Positions 27,401 to 37,395 of a stretch of 64,000 nucleotides of DNA are shown here, piece after piece (the stretch's first letter is position 1; each line of letters starts with the position of its first letter). Under the pieces are notes generated by a model. The model ran no database searches, was not told the origin of the DNA, and saw only the letters and a list, made by a program, of their open reading frames with translations. The stretch lies in NCBI RefSeq assembly GCF_014651715.1, contig NZ_BMXK01000008.1, positions 1 to 64,000 of the forward strand. Reading direction: 5' to 3'. Position numbers and translations under genes: made by a program. The stretch is from Zhihengliuella salsuginis. Its GTDB lineage: Bacteria > Actinomycetota > Actinomycetes > Actinomycetales > Micrococcaceae.

Positions 27401-28993
27401 CTAGGTCAGGTCCACCTCGCGGGCGAACGTCGCCCCGACCGCGTCGCGGATGGCGTCGAGGACGCCCTCGGACAGCGCGTCGTCGACGGTGAGCACGGCC
27501 AGCGCCTCGGCGTCGTTCTCGCTCGGGGCCACCTGCATGCCGACGATGTTGACGCCGCGTTCGCCCAGGATGGCGCCGAGGGATCCGACGACGCCCGGGC
27601 GGTCCTGGTAGCGCAGCACCACGAGGTGCTCGGCGATCGGGATCTCGATCTCGTAGCCGTCGATGCCGACGAGCTTCTCGATCTGCTTCGGACCGGTCAG
27701 CGTGCCCGAGACGCCGAGCTGTGTCCCGTCGCTGGTCGACCCGCGCAGGTTGAGCTGATTGCGGTACTCCGGGGAATCCGCGGTGGTGATGAGCCGTGCG
27801 GAGATTCCGCGCTGCTCGGCGAGGACCGGCGCGTTGACGTAGGAGACCTGCTCGGAGACGACGTCGGTGAAGATGCCCTTCAGTGCGGCCAGCTCGAGTG
27901 CCTTGACGTCGAGGGACGCGATCTCGCCGGCGACCTCGATGTCGAGGCTGACGAGCGAGTCGGCCGTGAGCGCGGTGAAGATGCGGCCGAGCTTCTCGAT
28001 GAGGGGGATGCCCGGACGGACGTTCTCGTCGATGACGCCGCCGGCGACGTTCACGGCATCGGGGACGAGCTCGCCGCCGAGGGCGAGGCGCACAGACTTG
28101 GCCACGGAGACGCCGGCCTTCTCCTGCGCCTCCTCCGTCGAGGCGCCGAGGTGCGGTGTCACGATCACGTTCTCGAACTCGAAGAACGGAAGATCAGTGC
28201 TGGGCTCGGTCGAGTAGACGTCGATGCCGGCGCCGGCGATCTGCCCGTCCTTCAGCGCGGTGTAGAGGTCCGCCTCGTCGACCAGCCCGCCGCGGGCCAC
28301 GTTGACGACGTAGGCCGTTTCCTTCATCTTGCCGAAGGCGTCGGCGCCGAGCATGCCCAGGGTCTCCGGGGTCTTCGGCATGTGGATCGTCACGAAGTCG
28401 CTGGAGGCGAGCAGTTCGTCGAGTTCGACCAGCTGCACGCCCAGCTGCTGGGCGCGCGCCGCCGTCACGTAGGGGTCGAAGGCGACGACGTTCATACCGA
28501 AGCCCTGGAGCCGGGCGGCGACCAGGGCGCCGATGCGCCCCAGGCCGATGATGCCGGCGGTCTTCTCGTAGAGCTCGACACCCGCGTACTTGGAACGCTT
28601 CCACTCCCCCGCCTTCAGCGAGGCGTTGGCGGCCGGGATGCGCCGGGCGAGGGAGACGACGTGGCCCACCGTCAGCTCGGCGGCCGAGATGATGTTCGAC
28701 GTCGGAGCGTTCACGACCATGACGCCGGCCTGCGTCGCGGCCTTGATGTCGACGTTGTCGAGTCCGACGCCGGCGCGGGCGACGACCTTGAGCTTGGAGG
28801 CGGCGGCGATCGCTTCCGCATCGACCTTCGTGGCCGAGCGGACCAGGATCGCGTCGACATCGGCGATCGCCGGGAGAAGCTCGGCACGGTCCGCGCCGTT
28901 GACCGAACGGATCTCGAAGTCCGTGCCGAGAGCCTCGACAGTGGCGGGCGAGAGCTCTTCGGCAAGCAAGACGACGGGCTTGGTTTCTGACAC
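27401..28993 (-). CDS. serA: D-3-phosphoglycerate dehydrogenase, long form with ACT domain
   Basis: A 530-residue enzyme for the first step of serine synthesis, oxidising 3-phosphoglycerate with NAD+. Seen: a split catalytic domain, NAD-binding GIIGLGRIGALVAARL, VNVARGGLVDEADL with a catalytic Arg, VTPHLGASTEEAQ with the catalytic His, then an intervening domain and a C-terminal ACT domain (VLRYQDRPGVVGSLGAILGE) that in this class binds serine as feedback inhibitor. GTG 28993 (VSETKPVVLLAEEL) was chosen: AAAGGTG lies upstream at good spacing and the length matches actinobacterial SerA. Confidence 0.95.
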   Translation of the reverse strand: MSETKPVVLLAEELSPATVEALGTDFEIRSVNGADRAELLPAIADVDAILVRSATKVDAEAIAAASKLKVVARAGVGLDNVDIKAATQAGVMVVNAPTSNIISAAELTVGHVVSLARRIPAANASLKAGEWKRSKYAGVELYEKTAGIIGLGRIGALVAARLQGFGMNVVAFDPYVTAARAQQLGVQLVELDELLASSDFVTIHMPKTPETLGMLGADAFGKMKETAYVVNVARGGLVDEADLYTALKDGQIAGAGIDVYSTEPSTDLPFFEFENVIVTPHLGASTEEAQEKAGVSVAKSVRLALGGELVPDAVNVAGGVIDENVRPGIPLIEKLGRIFTALTADSLVSLDIEVAGEIASLDVKALELAALKGIFTDVVSEQVSYVNAPVLAEQRGISARLITTADSPEYRNQLNLRGSTSDGTQLGVSGTLTGPKQIEKLVGIDGYEIEIPIAEHLVVLRYQDRPGVVGSLGAILGERGVNIVGMQVAPSENDAEALAVLTVDDALSEGVLDAIRDAVGATFAREVDLT

Positions 28994-29293
28994 TTCAGTG
29001 GCACCTTTGCTTCGGTTGGATGCAAACAGGGACGCAGAGCGCGTCGGCCACAAGGTTATCCGCGGGCGGTCTTCCGCGCCGAACCGCGCGCCGCACTGTT
29101 ACACCGGGCCGGGAAAAGTTCACCTCATATATGACGTCATTCGCCTCCTGTTGCGGGTAACATCGGCGATAGCGACCCGTTGTGCCGAGTCCTGCGGCAT
29201 CCACGTCCCGGCCGGCGCGGTCCGGCCCGCTGCCCCGACATCACCGGCCGGGCCATCGCTTCGCAACCGATCAGAGCGGAAGACGCCACCATC
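28994..29293. other. Divergent intergenic region between serA and the amidase gene
   Basis: About 300 bases must hold both divergent promoters. A perfect 10-base palindrome ATGACGTCAT lies at 29131-29140 in an AT-richer patch (CTCATATATGACGTCATTC). I see no clear -35/-10 pair for either gene and no RNA gene. Confidence 0.5.
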
Positions 29294-31333
29294 ATGAGAC
29301 CCTCACCCCGAACGCTGGCCGTCGGCCTCGCGACCCTCGTACTCGTCGCGGCCGGCTCGTCGCCGGTCCATGCGGACGAGCCTGCGGCTCCCACAGCCTC
29401 CACGACGGAGGGACCCGGCATTCCAGAGGGACCCGGCAACCCGGCGGCCGAGCTCGACGAGCTCTCCGCCGTCCAAGAGGCCGACGTCGTGAGCATCGAC
29501 GCGTCCCCGTCGGCGCCCGTCGTCGTCTCCATCTCGTGGGAGGGGCCGGAACCGCACGCCCAGTACCGCGTCCTGACGGGCGAATCCTGGGGCGACTGGG
29601 CCGAAGTTCCCAGCGACTCCCACGACGGTCCCGACGACGAAGCGCACGGAGCGGAGATCTACGACCCGTTGGCGATCGTGAACGCCGAGGAGATCCAGAT
29701 CAGGCCGACGGCGCCCGACGCCAACACGGAATCCCTTACTGTGGAGGCGTACGCCTCGGAGGTGACCGACGTCGACCGGCAGGTCACGCAGGCGGGCATC
29801 GCCAAGATGCAGTCGTCCACGAGCAACAGCGTCCTCCAGCAGGTCATCCCGCGGGAATCATGGGGCGCGCGGGCTCCCGTCTGCGATCTCGGAAACGCGG
29901 ACCAGAAGCACGCCACGATCATCCACCACACGGCTGGATCCAATGCCTACGAGGCCTGGCAGGTCCCGTCCATCCTGCGCGGCATCCAGAATTTCCACAT
30001 CGCCAAGAATCCGACGTGGTGCGATATCGGCTACCACATGCTGGTCGACAAATTCGGCAACATCTACGAGGGTCGCGGCGGCGGAGTCACGAAGGCCCGC
30101 ATCGCCACCCACGCCGCCGGGTGGAACAGCGACACCTTCGGCGTCTCCGTCCTCGGCGACTACCGGTACGCGAAGCCGACGTGGTCCGTCCGGAACTCCC
30201 TCACCCGGATCGTCGCCTGGCAGGCCAAGTACTGGGGCTACGATCCGGCGGGCAAGGTGACCCTGACCGCCGGTGGCGGAGGCAGATACCCCGCCGGTCA
30301 GAGGGTGACGATCAACAGGGTCATCGGCCACAGGGACGTCGGATACACCACGTGCCCGGGCGACAACATCTACACATACCTCACCCAGTTCCGTTCCGAC
30401 GCCGGCGCCTACATGAAATACGAGGAGGCCCGCCGGACAGTCTCGGACACCCGCCTGTCCGGCGATACGCGCTACACGACGTCGGTCGAGGCAGCCCAGC
30501 GCTCGCACCCGAACGGTGCCAAGAAGGTATACATCGCCACCGGCGAGAACTACGCGGACGCACTGGTGGCCGCCCCCGCTGCTGCCCATCGGGGTGCCGC
30601 CCTCCTGTTGACCAAGTCGGCGTCCGTGCCCTCGGAGGTTCTCGCCGAGGTGCGGCGCCTGAATCCGAGCAGTGCCGTGATCGTGGGCGGCACGGGCGCC
30701 GTGTCCAGGAAGGCCGCCGCGCAGATCGACGAGATCGTCCCGACCGTCGTCCGCCATTCGGGTGCGGACCGGTACGAGACCGCGACGGCAGTGATCCGCG
30801 GGGCCTTCCCCTCGGCGAACCGCGCCTATGCGGTGACCGGCGGTTCGTATCCCGACGCACTCTCCGCGGCCGCCGTCGCCGGCTCCGAAGGTGCACCGGT
30901 AATTCTAGTCCGCGGGAGCAGTGGCTCCGCTGGTGAGACGAATCTGCGCACTCTGCGTTCCCTCGGCGTCTCGAAGGTCGTCGTGGTCGGCGGACCGGCA
31001 ATCGTTTCGCGGGCAGTCGCCGATTCGCTGCGGGAGTTCTCGCCCTACCGGGTCTACGGCGCCGACCGCTACGCGACGAACCACAAGCTCAACGCCGGCC
31101 TCGTCTCTGGAGCATCGGAGGCCTACTTCGCCACCGGCTACAGCTTCCCGGACGCCATCTCCGGGGCGGCCGTCGCCGGTACCCGCGACGCCCCGCTGTA
31201 CCTTGCGAAGCGCAACTGTATCGCTCAGCAGGCCCGAGCGGACATCCTGGATTCCAGCGTCTCCCGGCTGACGCTCCTCGGCGGTTCGGCAATTGTGCAT
31301 GACTCCGTCGGCGATCTGGAGCCCTGCTTCTGA
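29294..31333 (+). CDS. Secreted N-acetylmuramoyl-L-alanine amidase with three CWB2 repeats
   Basis: A 679-residue exported wall hydrolase. The signal peptide cleaves after about VHA-27. The amidase_2/PGRP domain (about 183-362) has IPRESWGARAP, zinc ligands His in TIIHHTAGSN (211), His in VIGHRDVG (346) and Cys in TTCPGD (354), plus GYHMLVDKFGNIYEGRGG. Then come three cell-wall-binding type 2 repeats at about 390-485, 487-580 and 585-679, each starting with RLSGDTRY-, RHSGADRYET- or RVYGADRYAT-like blocks and containing GxxYPDALSAA-like motifs. It probably cleaves the glycan-peptide bond while held at the wall. The start is ATG 29294, just before a typical signal sequence. Confidence 0.92.
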   Translation: MRPSPRTLAVGLATLVLVAAGSSPVHADEPAAPTASTTEGPGIPEGPGNPAAELDELSAVQEADVVSIDASPSAPVVVSISWEGPEPHAQYRVLTGESWGDWAEVPSDSHDGPDDEAHGAEIYDPLAIVNAEEIQIRPTAPDANTESLTVEAYASEVTDVDRQVTQAGIAKMQSSTSNSVLQQVIPRESWGARAPVCDLGNADQKHATIIHHTAGSNAYEAWQVPSILRGIQNFHIAKNPTWCDIGYHMLVDKFGNIYEGRGGGVTKARIATHAAGWNSDTFGVSVLGDYRYAKPTWSVRNSLTRIVAWQAKYWGYDPAGKVTLTAGGGGRYPAGQRVTINRVIGHRDVGYTTCPGDNIYTYLTQFRSDAGAYMKYEEARRTVSDTRLSGDTRYTTSVEAAQRSHPNGAKKVYIATGENYADALVAAPAAAHRGAALLLTKSASVPSEVLAEVRRLNPSSAVIVGGTGAVSRKAAAQIDEIVPTVVRHSGADRYETATAVIRGAFPSANRAYAVTGGSYPDALSAAAVAGSEGAPVILVRGSSGSAGETNLRTLRSLGVSKVVVVGGPAIVSRAVADSLREFSPYRVYGADRYATNHKLNAGLVSGASEAYFATGYSFPDAISGAAVAGTRDAPLYLAKRNCIAQQARADILDSSVSRLTLLGGSAIVHDSVGDLEPCF

Positions 31334-31334
31334 G

Positions 31335-33530
31335 TCAGCAGGCCTTCAACGCCGCGACGTCCCCGCTGAGCACGCCCGTGCCGCCCAGGAGGAGCACGCT
31401 GCGGGCAGCGCTCGCGTCGAGGTGCGCCAACGTGGCGTCGGGGACACAGTCGGTCCGGCTGAGGTAGAGGGACCAACGGTTCTTCCCGGCTACCGCCGCT
31501 CCGGCCAGCGCGTCCGGGTAGTCGTAGCCCGTAGCAAGGTAGGCGGCCGATCCGGTCGCGTATCCGGGCGTCGACGAGCCGTTCAGCGCCCGGTTCGTCG
31601 CGTACCTGTCCGCACCGTAGCGGCGGACGGGTGAGAATTCGGCGAGGGAGTCGAAGAGGCTCGCGGACACCGCTCCGGGGCCGCCGGCGACGGTGACGCG
31701 ATCCACACCGAGCCGCCTGAGACCGTCCCGTGTGGTGCCGGAGACGGTGCCGGCGCTGCCCCGGACCAGCAGCACGGGTCGGTCCTGCGCGGCGGCGACG
31801 GACGAGGCGGAGAGCGCGTCGGGATAGTTCGCCCCGGTCGCCACGTAGGCATCCGCCGCCGAACCGAACGCGCCGGCAGAGACCTCCACGGCGGTCGCGT
31901 ACCGGTCCGCCCCGCCCCTTCGGGTCGCCGCGGCCAAGCGATCAAGTTCGGCGAACACCGCGTCGCTGACGGCCCCGCGCCCCCCGACGACGACGATGCG
32001 ACTCGGCCCCAGCCGCTCGATCTCCGTCCGCGTCTCCGCCGGGAGCGACGCCGAACGCGTCAGCAGCAGCGGGGCGCCGTCGTGGGCTGCGGCAGGCGCC
32101 GCGACGAGGGCGTCCGCATAGTCGCCGCCCGTCGCCACGTAGACCACGTCTGTTCCGGAGGGGAACCCGTGCCGCGACACGGCGGCCGCGGTGGCGTACC
32201 GGTCGGGGCCGTGGATGCGGCCGACCGCATAGGTCTGGAAGACCGGGTCCACCGCGTTGACGTCGGCGCTGCGCAACCCCAATTTGTTCCTCAGGTCGAC
32301 CCCGGAGATGCTGGCGGTCCGTCCACCGGAGGAGACGGCGGTGGCCGTCGATACCGCACCGTCGGTGCCGTTCCTGCGCCGCACCTCGACGACGTCGCCG
32401 AGCCCGAAGGCCCCGGCCACCGTTGCCTGCGGTACCGTCTTGCTCCAGGTGCTGTACGGGTTGCCCACGGCGGAGCTGATCGATTCCGGGTCGTCACGCG
32501 ACTGCAGGTACGCCACGTCCGTTCCCCAGACGGAGGCGGCCGCCCGAGTCTTGCCCCCGGACGAGGAGAAGTACACGGCATCGATCAGGCCGCCGTTGTG
32601 GACAATAACCCGCGCCGAGGTGGGCTCTCCACCCGAGGTGTTCACCGTCGCGTCGACCGCCGCACGCCATCGCGCCCCGTACCTGCCTTCAGGGCCCTGG
32701 GACTCCTTCTCCCAGCCGGAGAACTTCTGCGACCGCGAGTCGTCGAACACGTGGCAGGCGCAGCCGGGCCGGAAGGAGGCCTTGTTGCGCATGGCGTAGG
32801 TGCGGGCCGCAATCACCTGGGACTGCAGCGCCGAATCGCCCCACAGAGAGGGCATCTCGTCGACGCCGTACAGGTACTCGTCGTTGAGGCGAAGCTTGTT
32901 GAGCACATTGACCTGCCCGTCCAGAGCTCCAACCCTGATGCGGCCGTGCCGGTACTCCCCGGGCTCCCCGGCGTCGGCGCCCGTCACGGTGACCGTGGTG
33001 TTCCCGCTCCCCTGCGGCCAGGCGCGGGTCCGCTGCCACTCGACGTCCAGCTGTGTACCGCGGGCCCGAACGCCGCCGCTGACCAACACGTAGTCGCCGT
33101 CGGCCGTGAAGACGACCGGACTCCCCGTGACGACCCAGCGGCCGTCGACCCGGATGCGCAGGGATCCGTTGCGCGGTGTAATGGTGGTCTGCCCGGTCTT
33201 GACGAGCTGGACGTGGATGTCGCTGGTCGCGTACGTGGCCGAGGTGGTCACGTCCGCCGGGGCGTAGTAGTGCTCCAGGATGGATGTCGCAGAGTGGCCA
33301 TTCATGGACCGCCCCTTGGCCCCGTACTGGCTCATGCCCACGCCGTGGCCCCATCCGGCTCCGTCGAATTCGAACGATACGGGGATCCGGGTGGCCGCGT
33401 CGGCGCGGGTCGCGGGCGCTGCGTAGGCGGTGCCGGCGAGCACCAGCGCGGCAATGGAGGCGAGCGCGATCCCACGCCGGCGACGTCGTGCCGGGCCGGC
33501 GGAAATCGTGTTGGACGTGGCGCGATTCAT
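31335..33530 (-). CDS. Secreted SpoIID/LytB-domain protein with three CWB2 repeats
   Basis: A 731-residue exported protein. The N-terminus has a basic cluster (RRRRRG), a hydrophobic segment and a likely cleavage at AYA (residue 37). Residues about 48-420 match SpoIID/LytB: FDGAGWGHGVGMSQYGAKGRS at the start, LNDEYLYGVDEMPSLWGDSALQSQVIAARTYA and SSSGGKTRAAASVWG. SpoIID proteins are lytic transglycosylases acting on denuded glycans. Three CWB2 repeats at about 440-731 carry ADRYATA and GxxYPDALSA motifs. Its stop lies one base from the stop of the convergent amidase gene, so both share the same wall-anchoring module and a common 3' boundary. Confidence 0.9.
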   Translation of the reverse strand: MNRATSNTISAGPARRRRRGIALASIAALVLAGTAYAAPATRADAATRIPVSFEFDGAGWGHGVGMSQYGAKGRSMNGHSATSILEHYYAPADVTTSATYATSDIHVQLVKTGQTTITPRNGSLRIRVDGRWVVTGSPVVFTADGDYVLVSGGVRARGTQLDVEWQRTRAWPQGSGNTTVTVTGADAGEPGEYRHGRIRVGALDGQVNVLNKLRLNDEYLYGVDEMPSLWGDSALQSQVIAARTYAMRNKASFRPGCACHVFDDSRSQKFSGWEKESQGPEGRYGARWRAAVDATVNTSGGEPTSARVIVHNGGLIDAVYFSSSGGKTRAAASVWGTDVAYLQSRDDPESISSAVGNPYSTWSKTVPQATVAGAFGLGDVVEVRRRNGTDGAVSTATAVSSGGRTASISGVDLRNKLGLRSADVNAVDPVFQTYAVGRIHGPDRYATAAAVSRHGFPSGTDVVYVATGGDYADALVAAPAAAHDGAPLLLTRSASLPAETRTEIERLGPSRIVVVGGRGAVSDAVFAELDRLAAATRRGGADRYATAVEVSAGAFGSAADAYVATGANYPDALSASSVAAAQDRPVLLVRGSAGTVSGTTRDGLRRLGVDRVTVAGGPGAVSASLFDSLAEFSPVRRYGADRYATNRALNGSSTPGYATGSAAYLATGYDYPDALAGAAVAGKNRWSLYLSRTDCVPDATLAHLDASAARSVLLLGGTGVLSGDVAALKAC

Positions 33531-33564
33531 ACCACCATTCTACGCCTGTGCACCATGACGCGAA

Positions 33565-33595
33565 GAAGCCCGGCCCCTAGTCGGAGCCGGGCTTC
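33565..33595 (-). terminator. Hairpin downstream of ilvC
   Basis: GAAGCCCGGC (33565-33574) pairs perfectly with GCCGGGCTTC (33586-33595) around an 11-base loop. On the minus strand it is followed by TTCGCGTC. It lies between the ilvC stop and the SpoIID gene start and probably ends the ilvBNC transcript. Confidence 0.75.
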
Positions 33596-33616
33596 CCGGG
33601 TGAAACGGCCGCCTGT

Positions 33617-35195
<1,579 letters not shown>

Positions 35196-35197
35196 GT

Positions 35198-37075
35198 CTA
35201 GTCCTCCTGCTCCCAGTCGGGAGTCATGTTGCGGGCGATCTGGATGGCGTCGTTGCTGACGCCGGCGGGCACCATCGGCCAGACCATGGAGTCCCGGCTG
35301 ACGACGAAGTCGACGACCACGGGACGGTCGTTGATCTCGAGCGCCTGGGCGATGGTCGCGTCGATGTCTTCGGCGCTCTCGCAGCGCAGGCCGACGGCGC
35401 CGTAGGCCTCGGCCAGCTTCACGAAGTCCGGCACGCGCACCGTGCCGTGCCCGGTGTTCAGGTCGGTGTTCGAGTAGCGGCCCTCGTAGAACAGGGTCTG
35501 CCACTGCCGCACCATGCCGAGCGACGAGTTGTTGATGATCGCGACCTTGATGGGGATCTGGTTGATCACGCACGTGGCCAGTTCCTGGTTGGTCATCTGG
35601 AAGCAGCCGTCCCCGTCGATGGCCCAGACCACGCGGTCGGGGTTGCCGACCTTCGCGCCCATGGCCGCCGGAACGGAGTAGCCCATGGTTCCGAGTCCGC
35701 CGGAGTTCAGCCACTGGTGCGGCCGCTCGTACTTCACGAACTGGGCGGCCCACATCTGGTGCTGGCCGACGCCGGCGACGTACACGCCCTCCGGGCCCGT
35801 CATCTCGCCGATCCGCTGGATGACCTGCTGCGGCGCCGACAGCCCGTCGTTCGGCTCCGTGAAGCCCATCGGGTAGGTCTCGCGCAGCCGGTTGAGCGTC
35901 GCCCACCACGACGTCAGGTCGGGCTTCTCGCCGTCGATCTGCGTCTTGTAGGCCGCCAGCAGCTCGGGGAGGATCTCCTTGACGTCGCCCACGATCGGGA
36001 CGTCCGCCGTGCGGTTCTTGGAGATCTCGGCGGGGTCGATGTCCGCGTGGATGACCTTGGCATTGGGCGCGAACGTGGAGAGGACGCCGGTCACCCGGTC
36101 GTCGAACCGTGCGCCGAGCGTGATCAGCAGGTCGGACTGCTGCAGCGCGGTCACCGCGGAGACCGAGCCGTGCATGCCCGGCATGCCCACGTGCTGTTCG
36201 TGCGAGTCGGGGAAGGCGCCACGGGCCTGCAGCGTCGTCGCCACCGGCGCGCCCACGTACTCGGCGAGCTCGATCAGTTCGTGCGAGGCATGCGCCTTGA
36301 TGACGCCGCCGCCGACGTAGAACACGGGCCGCTTGGCGCCGGCCATGAGCTTGGCCGCCTCGCGCAGCTGCTTGGCGTGCCCCCTGGTGACGATCTTGTA
36401 CCCGGGCAGGTCGATCTTCGGCGGCCACTGGAACACCATGCCGGCCTGCTGGGCGTCCTTGGTCACGTCCACCAGGACGGGACCGGGCCGGCCGGAGCTG
36501 GCGATGTGGAACGCCTCGGCCAGCACGCGCGGGATCTCCTCCGGGTCGGAGACCAGGAACGAGTGCTTCGTGATCGGCATCGTGATGCCGACGATGTCGG
36601 CCTCCTGGAACGCGTCCGAGCCGATCACGGCGCTGTTGACCTGGCCGGTGATCGCCACGAGGGGCACCGAGTCCATGTGCGCGTCGGCGATCGCCGTGAC
36701 GAGGTTGGTGGCGCCGGGGCCGGACGTCGCGATGCAGACGCCCACCTCCCCGGTCACCATGGCGTAGCCCTGGGCGGCGTGGCCGGCGCCCTGCTCGTGA
36801 CGGACGAGCACGTGGTTGAGCACGCTCGAGTCCATCAGGGGGTCGTAGGTGGGGAGGATGGCCCCGCCCGGCAACCCGAAGACGTCTTTGACGCCCAGTT
36901 CTTCCAGTGAGCGGACGATGGCTTGTGAGCCAGTCATCTCCGTGGGGGCCACCGTGTTGTTCGGTCCCTGGACGGGACCGCCGGCCTCCACTGCGGAAGA
37001 GACAGGAGCAGCATCCTTGGTGCGACTTGCAGCCTTGGCCGCCAGCGCTGGGCTGATGTCGGATCCGTTAGTCAT
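35198..37075 (-). CDS. ilvB: Acetolactate synthase large subunit
   Basis: A 625-residue ThDP/FAD enzyme that condenses two pyruvates, or pyruvate plus 2-oxobutyrate, the committed step of branched-chain synthesis. Seen: [14 protein letters not shown] with the activating Glu region nearby, [14 protein letters not shown], and the ThDP-Mg motif [16 protein letters not shown] ending [13 protein letters not shown]. The first ~45 residues are an Ala/Ser/Pro-rich extension. ATG 37075 has AAGGAAG upstream and follows an attenuator; the longer frame crosses that attenuator and is rejected. Confidence 0.96.
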   Translation of the reverse strand: MTNGSDISPALAAKAASRTKDAAPVSSAVEAGGPVQGPNNTVAPTEMTGSQAIVRSLEELGVKDVFGLPGGAILPTYDPLMDSSVLNHVLVRHEQGAGHAAQGYAMVTGEVGVCIATSGPGATNLVTAIADAHMDSVPLVAITGQVNSAVIGSDAFQEADIVGITMPITKHSFLVSDPEEIPRVLAEAFHIASSGRPGPVLVDVTKDAQQAGMVFQWPPKIDLPGYKIVTRGHAKQLREAAKLMAGAKRPVFYVGGGVIKAHASHELIELAEYVGAPVATTLQARGAFPDSHEQHVGMPGMHGSVSAVTALQQSDLLITLGARFDDRVTGVLSTFAPNAKVIHADIDPAEISKNRTADVPIVGDVKEILPELLAAYKTQIDGEKPDLTSWWATLNRLRETYPMGFTEPNDGLSAPQQVIQRIGEMTGPEGVYVAGVGQHQMWAAQFVKYERPHQWLNSGGLGTMGYSVPAAMGAKVGNPDRVVWAIDGDGCFQMTNQELATCVINQIPIKVAIINNSSLGMVRQWQTLFYEGRYSNTDLNTGHGTVRVPDFVKLAEAYGAVGLRCESAEDIDATIAQALEINDRPVVVDFVVSRDSMVWPMVPAGVSNDAIQIARNMTPDWEQED

Positions 37076-37108
37076 GGATTCTTCCTTCTCTTCTCTTCTT
37101 TCGCGCAT

Positions 37109-37145
37109 AAAAAAACCCCTCTGGCCGATTGCGGCTTCAGTGGGG
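37109..37145 (-). terminator. Attenuator terminator in the ilvB leader
   Basis: On the minus strand CCCC, A, CTG, AA, GCCG, loop CAAT, CGGC, CAG, A, GGGG is followed by seven T residues (plus-strand A-run 37109-37115). A full intrinsic terminator placed before ilvB and after the leader-peptide stop is the classic attenuation layout. An upstream segment GCCCCTTGG could pair with the GGGG arm as an alternative structure. Confidence 0.85.
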
Positions 37146-37190
37146 AGTGGCGCGTCACCTGTCCAACCAAGGGGCTGTCCGTGTTGGGAT

Positions 37191-37238
37191 TCAGGCCACG
37201 CGCTCGGTAACTCGTAGGACGGTGGTGATGTTCTGCAT
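37191..37238 (-). CDS. ilvB operon leader peptide (attenuation)
   Basis: A 15-residue frame on the minus strand, [15 protein letters not shown], holds one Ile, three Val and one Leu among 15 codons and stops with TGA 45 bases before the terminator hairpin. Low charging of branched-chain tRNAs would stall the ribosome here and change folding of the downstream leader RNA. A possible promoter (TTGACA at 37274-37269, 17-base spacer, AAAACT at 37251-37246) would place transcription start at or next to the ATG, so the peptide could be translated leaderless. GGGTGG in front of the ATG is the alternative ribosome binding site. Confidence 0.8.
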   Translation of the reverse strand: MQNITTVLRVTERVA

Positions 37239-37245
37239 GCCACCC

Positions 37246-37274
37246 AGTTTTCCCGCCCCCACGACGGGTGTCAA
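37246..37274 (-). promoter_or_regulatory. Candidate ilvB promoter
   Basis: On the minus strand a perfect TTGACA (37274-37269) is followed after 17 bases by AAAACT (37251-37246), three of six matches to the -10 consensus. The predicted start is within a base or two of the leader-peptide ATG. Confidence 0.5.
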
Positions 37275-37292
37275 CGAGCCACGCTCACCGTC

Positions 37293-37326
37293 TCACTATT
37301 TGGACATTCATTTCACTCTTTGGACA
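37293..37326. promoter_or_regulatory. Direct repeat upstream of the ilvB promoter, possible activator site
   Basis: TCACTATTTGGACA (37293-37306) and TCACTCTTTGGACA (37313-37326) match at 13 of 14 bases with an offset of exactly 20 bases, about two helical turns. They lie just upstream of the candidate -35. Such phased repeats usually bind a regulator; the protein is unknown. Confidence 0.55.
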
Positions 37327-37395
37327 CTACAGGACGACGGCGGAAGGCGCCACGGCCGCGCGCGGCCGCCTCCCGCCGTCGTACTGCGCCAGCGG

